A model generated the notes under the pieces. That model saw only the letters and a list, made by a program, of their open reading frames with translations. It was not told the origin of the DNA and did not search any database. A program made the translations under genes and the position numbers. Positions 54,592-63,699 of a DNA stretch of 64,000 nt are shown one piece after another; the first letter of the stretch is position 1, and the number at the start of each line of letters is the position of its first letter. The DNA lies in assembly GCA_959347315.1 (NCBI GenBank), contig OY365806.1, positions 38,281,439-38,345,438 on the forward strand. Reading direction: 5' to 3'. The stretch comes from Bimastos eiseni (lineage: Eukaryota > Annelida > Clitellata > Crassiclitellata > Lumbricidae).

Positions 54592-56030
54592 ATGTTCTGC
54601 GTTAAACGTAAGACACAAACCGATACTAAAAATATTCAAAGCGTCTTTGGCAAAAATGGACGTCCTCTGCTCCGAGGCACGTGCGCCGTGTGCGAAATAA
54701 CAAAGACGCAATTCGTGAAGGCTGCAGAAGGCGGCGATCTAGTTGGATCTCTAAACTCAATCACTCGTATACTGAAATTGCCTTGGCCTATATTTCCCGG
54801 TGAAATGCATCTTCCGGTCACTCTTTTACGGGATCCGGAAATAGACTGGATTTGAGATTGAACCCCGACGGGACTCCGAACGATTGGTCGAAACCAGTTG
54901 ATAGAGTCGATAACTCCGCTTATCGCTACGATTTAGCTTACGATCGGCATTCCGACACAGTGTCTAGGAATGTCTAGGAAAGCCATGATAAGCGAATTAA
55001 ACAACATTCTTAATCCTAACGTACAAAAGCGAATATAGCGTACAATTGTCAAACCTATCCTGGCTACCAAATTGAGTCTCAGGTTAAGAGTTTCCGATTT
55101 TAAAAAAAGTTCAAAATAACAGAAAAAGTTCTCCGTTGAAGTGGACCGCTCAATTCGCTGAAGAATAACACAAGCCCGTTGTATGGCAATTTAGAAAAAG
55201 GGCGGTGCACGTTGGAGGCATCGATGGAATCTGGGCGGCTGATTTAGTCGATATGCTGTCTTTCGCCGAAGATAACGATGGCGTTAAATACCTGTTGACC
55301 GTAATAGACGTATTTTCCAAGTACGGTTGGATCGTTCCGTTAAAGGATAAGAGCGGAAAATCTACGGCTGATGGGTTCGCTAAGATACTCGCAATCAGCG
55401 GAAGGAAACCGGAAAAACTTTGGGTAGATAACTGTAAAGAAACTGATCGAGTTGTATTCGACCGAGAATGAATAAAAATCGTGCGTCGTCGAGCGATGGA
55501 ATCGAACGATGAGAGAAAAGATGTTTAAATACTTTTCGGCTAATTCGACAAGAAGATATATCGACGTGTTAGACGTTAAGCATAACAGTTATAACGAAAA
55601 TAAACATTCCTCCATTTAAATGACGCCCGCTAAAGCCAGTAAGGAAGAAAACGAAAAGGCCGTCTGGATGAATTACTACGGCCGCGAAACTCCTGACCCC
55701 ATTAAACCTAAATTATTGATCGGTGGTAATGTTAGAATAACGAAGAAAAGGACGACCTTTGAAAAGGGCTATACACTTAGATGGACTGAAGAAGTCTGTA
55801 CAATTACTAAAGTTCAATGCACGGATCCTCCAACTTGTAAGACTGCTGATTTTAACGGTGAAGAAATACAGGGCACGTTCTATGAGCAGGAGCTTCAAAA
55901 GACTACGCAAGAAATATTTAGAGTCGAAAAGATAATCAGGAAACGCGGAAACAAATCGCTGATTAAATGGTTTGGCTACCCCGATTCGTTTAATTCCTGG
56001 GTCGATAACGAAGACTTTACGACGTTGTGA
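54592..56030 (+). pseudogene. Copy C zinc ribbon / PLA2-like / integrase / chromodomain fusion
   Basis: FCVKRKTQ shows the first zinc-ribbon Cys pair damaged (CVKC to CVKR) while CAVC is kept. After a frameshift near 54820 come GHSFTGSGNRLDLRLNPDGT and PVDRVDNSAYRYDLAYDRH, where the PLA2 catalytic His is replaced by Tyr. No stop separates this from the integrase: RAVHVGGIDGIWAADLVDML continues into YLLTVIDVFSKYGWIVPLKD and KPEKLWVDN. A short deletion follows the second acidic residue. The third acidic residue is intact (VVERWNRTM, about 55490-55515). The C-terminal chromodomain (TQEIFRVEKIIRKRGN, IKWFGYPDSFNSWVDNEDF) ends at 56030. The ATPase gene diverges 42 bases upstream. Confidence 0.85.
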
Positions 56031-56055
56031 TAACTCGTGCACGCGTGATTATTAA

Positions 56056-56285
56056 TCATCGAAACCATAGGAAAGAACACGATGTTTACGTCTCGGCCTA
56101 CGCCCTTGTGTGCGCGGTTTAAGAAAATATTTGTCCATTTTATATACGAACTTCATATCTTTAAACCGACAAGAAAATCAAGTTATCTGGGGTCAAAGGT
56201 CGTATGACGCCATAAGGTCATAGGTCGCGATATCGAAACCATAGGAAAGAACACGATGTTTACGTCCAACTTACTCCCTTGGTCC
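56056..56285. repeat. Subterminal duplication in copy C
   Basis: ATCGAAACCATAGGAAAGAA with ACACGATGTTTACGTC occurs at 56058-56094 and again at 56232-56268. Copy B has one copy at 33608-33645. Confidence 0.8.
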
Positions 56286-56504
56286 GTATGTGTGCACGGT
56301 CAAGCTTGGTCGGTCTCACGCGACCGCGTCGTCGATACCACGGGAAAGTACCCGTCGTTTACTACGCAATCTATAAAAACGGGTGTAACGTCATGACGCG
56401 ATCTATAAATACGCTCATGACGTCACGCCCGGTTGAAGAACTAGGCTTCTGAAGCCACACCAATCAGAGTCGCACATTCTTGTCACGTGACCTTCTTTTC
56501 ACGA

Positions 56505-56603
56505 TGAATGTGAGACTCTGATTGGATTTGAGCATTCCTGTCACGTGACATGAATGTGCGTCGCTGATTGGTTTTGGCCCAGCCGCTTAGAATTTCATCT
56601 ACT
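56505..56603 (-). repeat. Right terminal inverted repeat of copy C
   Basis: Reverse complement starts AGTAGATGAAATTC. It contains GTCACGTGAC at 56540-56549; another such site lies just inside at 56482-56491. CCAAT boxes flank each. Confidence 0.95.
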
Positions 56604-56609
56604 TAGGAG
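56604..56609. repeat. Target-site duplication of copy C, right
   Basis: TAGGAG, identical to 44289-44294. Confidence 0.92.
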
Positions 56610-56990
56610 CCGGATTGATGAAAATCATCAGGCTTAAATGGAAGCTGGACCGATGACAAAGAAATACGTTCAATTGGAATGTGGATGAGATGAAAAATCC
56701 TGTTTAAGTCGAAGCGGGATTGATGGAAATCATCAGGCTTAAATGGAAGCTGGATCGATTATAAAGAATTACGTCTAAATGGAATGTGGACGAAATGAAA
56801 AAATGCTGTTGAAGTCGAAGGTGGATTGATGAAAATCATACGACTTAAATGGACGCTGGATCGATGATAAAGAATTGCGTTTAGATGGAAAATGGATTAG
56901 ATAAAGAAATCCTGTTTAAGTCGAGGCTGGATTGATGAAAATAATCAGGCTTAATTGGAAGCAGGATCGATGAAATGTCGATGAAATTAC
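56604..56990 (-). repeat. 35-bp satellite, cluster 5 (right of copy C)
   Basis: About eleven units of GGATTGATGAAAATCATCAG and CTTAAATGGAAGCTGGA type. Some pairs form a 70-base higher-order unit (GATGATAAAGAATTACGT alternating with GATGAAAATCATCAGGC). Confidence 0.88.
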
Positions 56991-57633
56991 GGGAAAAAGT
57001 GCAATGGTGAATATTTGTGTCAAAAAATGTACCTAGAACCGGCAATACGACGAAATATGTTGCAATATAAATTACTTAGTTTAAAATACAGCAGTGCTAA
57101 ATGGCTAAAACCTACGTAATGAGACTCATACGCAACGATCTCCGTCTCTCGTAAACGAGAGCTAATCAACAATTTTTACCGTCATTATCGGGAAACTCAA
57201 AATTAGTAAAGATTTGCTATTTTCATGAAGAAGGAAATTCTTGTGATGTCCAGCATGTAATGCTTCTCTTCCTATTTGTAAGTATGTTAATCGCTGTTGC
57301 TCTAATTCCTCTTCCTCATCCTTTTCCCGCTACTCCTGCAGCTGATCCTCCTCTACATTACTCCTATTTCACCTCTTCCTCTCCTGTTCCTAATATCTGC
57401 TCCTCCTCTTACAGCCATTTCTCTCCCTCTCACTCTACCTGCTCTTCCTCCTCCATTTCGTCCTCATCTTCACCATCCTCTTCAGGTAGCAAAATTTCTC
57501 AACCCGCAGACCTCTGCGGCTATGACTTCGATAATGCTTATTGCTTAATGACCGCCACTGCCAATGATTTAGAGAATATCTCACGACTGACTATGACCTA
57601 TCAATTGATAATATGGATAGTTTGTTTACTCAC

Positions 57634-57789
57634 AGTCCTTACGGCTGTCTGTTGATTGGAGCTGTATACGACGCCAAATATGAGGACAAAGAAGAATACG
57701 ATAAGCAGAGTCGTGTAGAGGATTGCTAGGAAATGATAGGTCGTCTGTCTGCGGTACAGAACTCGCCAGTCGGTTATCGCCAGGCATAT
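57634..57789 (-). CDS. Peripherin-like tetraspanin exon (third membrane segment)
   Basis: A 52-codon exon on the minus strand. It begins ICLAITDWRVLYRR after an AAAAG acceptor (57790-57791). The third membrane helix (FLAILYTTLLIVFFFVLIFG) follows, then VVYSSNQQTAVRT, and a strong donor ACT|GTGAGT at 57633. Human peripherin-2 has KICYDALDP, a third helix and a short loop leading to the CCG region at the same distances. Stops lie directly upstream, so the exon cannot extend. The pyrimidine tract is weak, which lowers certainty of the exact start. Exons for helices 1 and 2 were not found to 64000. Confidence 0.75.
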
Positions 57790-58500
57790 CTTTTGCGAAA
57801 ACATATCACAATCACATTATTATATTAATTCGTTTGTCCATTACTGATTTAACTATTATGCCTATTTATTTTCCCATGTCTCATGGGCCATACCATAGCA
57901 TTGCCATTGTTAAATCAGAACCAAGCTCTCATTGCTACGATAGTAATTCTCCAAGAGGATGCCCGACTGCGTGTCCATATAGACCATACTTGAACGGATT
58001 TTGCGAGTCGAAGTCTTCTCCACTTGAACCGTCCTGTCATATTGATATGGCGCAAGTATTTTCAGCCAACCTGTTCTCTTTCAATTTGATAGAAATCAAA
58101 TGAGTCAAAACAGACCAAGTGTTGCAACGGCACGATAAATAGTTATTTGAACCATTTATTACCCTTTGGCAAATATCCAAACACAAACGAAACGAACTTT
58201 ACACAAATCAATACACAAACCAATAATTATAAAGAAATCAAGTCAAATGTGTCTTACTGTACTAATAGATAATAATTAGCTCGGGCCACTTTCCCATGCT
58301 AATATGGATAGATTTTTTTACCAAAAAGTAGTACTCCTCTTTCCCTCTCGTCTGCTCTTACCCGTCATAATAATTGATGAGAACTAAAAATTTAGCTTTA
58401 GAAAGATCATTGCCTGGGTTGATTGGACCAATGTGGCCGAATTTTGTGCTAATGGTGACTCGGAAGCGGCCTGTGACGAATTTAGCGGGACAATTAGAAC
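57790..58500. other. Unassigned sequence upstream of the tetraspanin exon
   Basis: The plus-strand frame at 57723-58103 (126 codons) overlaps the exon antisense and shows no motif. The remainder is AT-rich. Confidence 0.4.
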
Positions 58501-58504
58501 CGCC

Positions 58505-58552
<48 letters not shown>

Positions 58553-58625
58553 CATTATTATTATTATCATTATTATTATTGTTATTATTATTATTATTAA
58601 ACATGACGATTTCCAAAGCGCCTTA
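58505..58625. repeat. ATT microsatellite with AAAGCGCC tail
   Basis: About 30 ATT units are followed by GATTTCCAAAGCGCCTTAAA, like the unit at 15325-15520. It probably marks the 3' end of the adjoining minus-strand LINE. Confidence 0.85.
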
Positions 58626-58699
58626 AAGCAGCCATGCCGCTCCAAGGGCACTTAACAATGACACGGTCAGCAAACTAACAAGAAAAAACCGTACTATAA

Positions 58700-59700
58700 C
58701 ATTCACTACATCAGTTCAACGGGGATATGCCTACCTGAACAGGCGGGATTTGAATCGTGCCCTAAAGATCTCAATCGATGCTGCAGAACGCACATAAGGC
58801 GGGAAGCTATTCCAGCAGCGCGGGCACCATGGAGGGTTTGCATACGAGTAGACATAGCATGAACTCTACACGCTGTGGTATCGGCAGCCAATGAAGAGTG
58901 TCGCGCAGAGGGAGCGTCCGAAGAGTAGCGTCGCTGCAGCCGTCAGAACGGACTGCAGGCTATCTAATGTACATTTCGGTGCTCCTGCAAAGAGACTGTT
59001 GCAATAGTCTACCCTGGACAACACGAAACTGGCGACAGCAGTCCGAGCAGCATCGAAGGGCAACGACTTCAGGTAGGATTTGATGAGACGCAGCTGGCGG
59101 AAGCATCTGCCGACGGTCATGGTAACGTGTAGTTTCATCGACAGATCAGACTGTAACATTATGCTCAGACCACGGACGGACTCAACCTGTGTTAGAACTG
59201 CCCAGAGTACATGGGAGAGAGATTGAGCTTATTGCATCGGCCGTGAGTCTCGCAGCACAGAAGTTAAGTCTTGGTGGGATTTAAACTGAGTCGGTTTGAA
59301 GCCATCCATTGGAGAACCTCTCAATCGTAAGGACCATGCGCCTACATGAGCTGTCGACATCGGACGGACGGTCGCTGGTGTAGAGCTGGGAGTCATCATC
59401 ATAAAATGAGACGATACACCCAGATCAGCCGCCAACATTTTTAGGTCAGTAGTATGGAGTAGAAACAATAAGGGTCCCAGGACTGAGCCCTGAGGTACTC
59501 CGAAAGCAAGTGGACGGTAGGCGGTGACGTTGCCATTGCAGTGAACCGACTGCAACCTTGCAACCTTCCGCTAGGGTAGGAGCGGAACCAGGTTAGTGCC
59601 ACAGAACCAACGCCGAAGGTCCTCGACAGCCTCTCTAAGAGAATGTTGTGGTCTATGACACTGCATTTCCATTGTCACCTAACAAACTGAGTCGTTCTAA
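58700..59700 (-). pseudogene. CR1/L2-like LINE reverse transcriptase relic
   Basis: GVPQGSVLGPLLFLLHTTDL (motif B, about 59480-59505) precedes a broken YADD region. Further on are MKLHVTMTVGRCFRQLRLI, SFVLSRVDYCNSLFAGAP and LQSVLTAAATLLFG (58866-59159). Order and motifs fit the palm and thumb of CR1/L2-type elements. Several frameshifts are present. It lies between the tetraspanin exon and copy D. Confidence 0.85.
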
Positions 59701-60190
59701 AAAATAAAAAAACCTGGATGATTCCTGGTCTATTAAAATCTTCTTAGAAAAAAATTTATTAAAAATCGCACGCCAGCTAATAGCATAAAATATAAATCAT
59801 ACAAAAACAAATAGAAATCTCTATGAAACAAGGCTGGGAGAAATTATTACAACATAGAATTTATGAAATATAAGGATTATCTTACGCAGATCGCTCTTTA
59901 CAATACACCCATCTGTATAACGTCCAGCTGAGTGCCTACGATAGACGCCGAACACCCCGTCTATCAGAGTACTTGCCCACGCACCACTAGAGCGGTATTT
60001 CCATCAGCCGGCCGTGCGTGCTAGGAACCGCGTTTCAGAGTGAAGAGATCCTTGGCATCTTGTATCTACATCATTAACGACCACTCAATTGCGAAGCCAT
60101 TTGTACTCAATCAGCTCCATGCTGAACTATAACAGAAATAACATCACTCATCAGAGATCTTCAATGTTGACAGAACCCACCTTCCCCGCA
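59701..60190. other. Unassigned sequence
   Basis: AT-rich to about 59900, then balanced in composition. No open frame with a motif was seen. Confidence 0.4.
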
Positions 60191-60219
60191 GAGATCAACA
60201 GGACTTTCTGAGCCACTGG

Positions 60220-60500
60220 ACGTACAAAGAGACATACGCACACGAACAAGAGGCATACGCACATGGACAAGCAGCCATACGCACACGGACACGTGGATCT
60301 AGACATACGCACACATACTAAACCACATACGCACACGTACAAAGACACATACGCACACATACATACATACAATGACAGGCACCCATACTCGCACTCATAC
60401 ACAAACAGACACGCACACATACAAGCACACAGCTACGCACACGTACACACACAGACACGCACACATACACGCATACAAACACGCACACAGACACGCCCAT
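60220..60500. repeat. CACATACGCACACG minisatellite
   Basis: ACGCACACG(T/G)AC and CATACGCACAC units with a period of about 12-24 bases. The Cys/Val-rich minus-strand frames are repeat products. Confidence 0.9.
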
Positions 60501-60740
60501 CATTGGTTTGCGGCTTGACCATTTGGCGAACTGCGGCGGCTGGCCTTCCACCCCCCTGCGGCGGCACGCTCATCAAAGGAATGTGTTTATGACTCTCGTG
60601 GGAATAATCGTCCACGGCCGTACGTGGCGAGAGGCAATAAAGCCAACATTTGCTAGAACTGGCGATCATCCCAAGCGTAAATATAATACTCACTCCGGCA
60701 ATTTCTAACTCCTATACATTAAAAGAATGACGGACACGTT

Positions 60741-61199
60741 TCAATAAATTTTATTGGCGAACGTCTTACACACGTAATTATGAACCAAATCATCGTTAAG
60801 TCCAGTATCCGAAGTAAGCGTATTAGTAATTGCGGTAAGATTCTTATTTCTACATCTATGAAAACAGTAGAAAACGCAATAGTGCCCGCAGAAACGACTA
60901 ACGGAACTTAGTAAATGTTTATCGTTAAAAATCCAATGTTCGCAATGTCTGTTCAAAAAATCTCTAAAGTCGTCTTCTGGCGGTCTGCCGAACGAATCGA
61001 AATATTCCCCATACGATGAATTCTCCACGTACAAAACGATCCAATGTTGTCCGGCTTCGTAGTGAGGATCGGTATTGCAAACGAGTAGAGCCGGTCCTGG
61101 TATAGCTTTCGGTAGGCGATCGCGCGCGAATACTCCGGCAAACACCGATGCGCATTTCGTATCGCGTCGAAGTAACGTTTCAATTCTGGATCCATCCAT
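60741..61199 (-). CDS. Copy D adenovirus-type cysteine protease, intact
   Basis: The 152-codon frame is whole. Catalytic residues fit: His52 in GQHWIVLYVE, Asp68 in YFDSFGRPP, Cys104 in RFCGHYCVFYCF. The start ATG at 61199 overlaps the end of the capsid gene (stop at 61180) by 20 bases. An AATAAA on the minus strand (CCAATAAAATTTATTG, about 60742-60757) overlaps the end of the gene. Homologues cut virion precursors and need DNA or a peptide cofactor in adenovirus. Of the copy D genes it alone shows no damage. Confidence 0.9.
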   Translation of the reverse strand: MDGSRIETLLRRDTKCASVFAGVFARDRLPKAIPGPALLVCNTDPHYEAGQHWIVLYVENSSYGEYFDSFGRPPEDDFRDFLNRHCEHWIFNDKHLLSSVSRFCGHYCVFYCFHRCRNKNLTAITNTLTSDTGLNDDLVHNYVCKTFANKIY

Positions 61200-62518
61200 T
61201 TTCAGTTTTTGTCTTCAAAACTACGTTCCTGAATCTATCAATCCCCAAGATATTTTCAAACTCGGCGAGGCTATGATGTTTATTGTATTGGCCAAACCTT
61301 GAGAAAATTTCATATTCAGTCGAACGTTTCCGTGTTTAATCAAATTGAAACGATCACCCTCGCAGAGGTCCGGAGTCAAATCGAAGGCGTAGAGAGCGTA
61401 TCTGCCAGAAAACTCTTCTCTGCTTATTTCATTTCCTTCGTTTCGCATCCACTTTGCGGTTCCCATGAATAGCGTGGCGTAAGCGTTAATAAACTAATTA
61501 TTAGCAAAGTTGACTTCGACAGGTTTCACGGATTGTTGCTGACCATCCAGGTATACTTTTAGCTGAGTCAGATTCATGTGCTTAAAGTTGAACGGATTCT
61601 TCTTGTAGTTTCCATTAAACGCGTCATTGTCCACGCATCCGATGACTATTCTGGTAGGCAACTGTCCGGAGAAAAGGCTTTCTTGAGTGGCATCCAAATT
61701 TCCGCTGGTACGGTAAATGTTTTACACACGGCTCTTAGAATCGGAAATTTCATGTCCCTCTTTCCAAAGCGTTGGCGTGCGCCACGAATACCGAAGGACT
61801 GAGTTTCACTTTTCTAACGTATAGTTTACAATCCATGACATGTACTTTAAACGTGGCGTCATTAATGGATGACATTAGACAGAATGGATCTTTATTTCTG
61901 ACGAGTCGCAGCTTTATAATAACGTCGTTAGGAAGGAATCGATCTTGTAAAAAGGTCAATGTGAATGCATCAAAACATGTCCACGACTTATACTTCGTTG
62001 GTTAATTCGCTACGTTTCTTAATTCCAGAGTTTAGAGCGGCGTCGTCGTGCGGATTAGCATTTTCCAGGTGTCTTGCCACGTCTTTGTAATACAGCGACG
62101 AGGTGAGTTGAGAATTTTTGGCCGCAGATCCGTAGCTCAGAATCGTCTCCAAATAACTTCTGTAAGCGTAAATATTGTTCGAATCGGTGATGAGAGTATC
62201 GTTTAAGGTAATGTTAACTTCCAAAAACAGACTGTGTAGAAACAGGTTGATGAGACCGAAGCGATCGCCTCCGCCTATGTTGTCGTTATTTGCGCGCACG
62301 ATTTCAGCTTTAACGCACAGTTGAGTGCTCGACAAATCCAAATAGTCTTGTCCGGCACCAGTAATGCTGAATTCGATAAGAGTTCCTTGAGAAATTGTCG
62401 AAATTGGATTATGTTCCACAAAAGTCCCGCCTTATATGCTCGTCTGCGTCGGAAGTACGACGAAGAGATCCAATTCGCTGTTGGTGCATTCGCAAGACTG
62501 CGGGTGAACGAAGGCCAT
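61180..62518 (-). pseudogene. Copy D major capsid protein (double jelly-roll, F54H12.2-like)
   Basis: From the ATG at 62518 MAFVHPQSCECTNSELDLFV leads to a TAA-type interruption (TQTSI*GG), then EHNPISTISQGTLIEFSITG, DYLDLSSTQLCVKAEIVRAN, NLFLHSLFLEVNITLNDTLI and YRSYLETILSYGSAAKNSQL. YYKDVARHLE follows, then three frameshifts. Later parts are LFSGQLPTRIVIGCVDNDAF, NGNYKKNPFNFKHMNL, YALYAFDLTPDLCEGDRFNL and ENILGIDRFRNVVLK. Length (about 440 codons) and motif order match the Polinton capsid family widely annotated as F54H12.2-like. Damage: one stop and about three frameshifts. Confidence 0.9.
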
Positions 62519-62592
62519 TATTCCTCGTCGAATAAATCGAGCTTAAGCTTTTTATTTTATCTCTTTGAGGATTTCTTGCGTCGCTTACAGCC

Positions 62593-62960
62593 GCTACCGC
62601 TTTGATTATTGAACTGGTTGGTCGACGCAAACTCTTTTATACCGGCCGGAATACGAGATTTGCTATCCTCTTTGAAATTTTGCCCATCCGCAGCGGCGTT
62701 GGCTATTTGCAATCCAGTTCTCAGGAACTGTTTTCCGAAACCTTTAGCTCAAGTTTGAATTAAAGGCCATGCACTTCTGAGGAATCCGCTGTGAATGCTT
62801 CCCAGTCCGTGCCCGCGCTGCATGCGCGAGCCTTAGAAAACGGGCATTCCGCTCCCGCTCTGTTGAGAATAATAGTATTCGCACGCGAAGCGGCTAGCGA
62901 GCAACAAAATTGTCTTTTCATTGTAATAGATATGGCATTTTGAGCAATCTGAAATGAAGC
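62593..62960 (-). pseudogene. Copy D small basic virion-type protein
   Basis: The minus strand reads SGSGMPVF, a stop, GSRMQRGHGLGSIHSGFLRS, AWPLIQT, a stop, AKGFGKQFLRTGLQIANAAA, DGQNFKEDSKSR and finally GSGCKRRKKSSKR before TAA near 62595. The glycine-rich start, amphipathic middle and basic end are typical of the small protein between the capsid genes of Polintons. The role is thought to be virion core or membrane lysis but is not proven. Two in-frame stops make it a relic. Confidence 0.7.
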
Positions 62961-63666
62961 GTTATCAACACTTTCCCGGTTTCGATTGGTATGGGTAGAC
63001 CGACGTCGTTCTTTATATTTATCTCGATAGAATCGACATGTTTCTGCTGTAAGGGTACGTATTGAGGCTTTTCGTACGTGGTGTGGAGGATATCGCAGTT
63101 TTTTCCCCGAAATCGGTACGATACGAAGCAGAGGAACTTTGGTATCTCCGACCATAACGTGTTCCAACAAGTTGCAATAGACGAAAAGGGAATTAAAACC
63201 TCGATTTACGTCGCACGCGCAACCCGATCTATAAGTTAAAGGCTCGTCCTCGAAATGTTGTATCGGATTCTGACGCGACTCGATGCCCAACATAGAACAC
63301 AGAGGCGGTGAAAATATCAGACTCGCGTCTTCGCTCATTTCTCCGTGGAAGCGTTTCGTTACGACGCTATAATTGAAGGTTGGAAAGTCTTTGAGTTCCC
63401 ACTTTTTCGTAAATTGTTGTATATGATAGCTTATGTAATGCACGATGTTGGAAGGCGATTCGTAGTATCCGACCAGGAGACGTATAGTGTGATGTACGTA
63501 TATCTGCTTGCCGTTTTGGACGGCGAATTGAGAATAGTGAAACGGACTTCCTAATCGCCTGACAGAGATACGGCTTTCTCTAATATCGTGGTATATCGCG
63601 TGATCTGATTATCCGGATAGTACTTCGAGAAGCTGTTGCTCGGTAACGTGAGATAAAAGTTAGCCA
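62960..63666 (-). pseudogene. Copy D minor capsid (penton-type) protein
   Basis: MANFYLTLPSNSFSKYYPDN opens at 63666. After a frame change near 63545, GYYESPSNIVHYISYHIQQF, KDFPTFNYSVVTKRF, LCSMLGIESRQN, CACDVNRGFNSLFVYCNLLE and HVMVGDTKVPLLRIVPISGK follow. The N-terminal LPSNSS.YYP and the VYC.L.E...VGDT..PLLR.V blocks are the signature of Polinton minor capsid proteins. The annotated open frame (62760-63443) runs on past the natural end into the next gene by chance. Confidence 0.85.
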
Positions 63667-63699
63667 TCCTATACCAACCGTATACGCGATCGATCTGAA

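Larger units (their letters stand above)
44295..56603. mobile_element. Maverick/Polinton copy C, complete 12,309-bp element
   Basis: Both terminal repeats (99 bases, six differences), AG...CT ends and a perfect 6-bp target duplication define the element exactly. Gene order: polymerase, protease and fibre-like on plus; major capsid, three to five small virion-type genes, minor-capsid candidate and ATPase on minus; zinc ribbon/PLA2/integrase/chromodomain on plus. Nearly every gene has a frameshift or stop. The polymerase has lost its palm motif A. The element is therefore structurally complete but unable to act by itself. It sits wholly within the intron between exons 57634 and 40040 of the tetraspanin gene. 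Confidence 0.95.

Noticed and set aside
57260..57655. A secreted Ser/Pro-rich protein on the plus strand with an N-terminal hydrophobic segment
   Set aside because: It is antisense to the tetraspanin exon and its low-complexity part comes from a TCCTC-rich tract; no independent support.
62760..63443. A single 227-codon protein
   Set aside because: Only the first part is the minor capsid; the end reads through into the next gene in a wrong frame.
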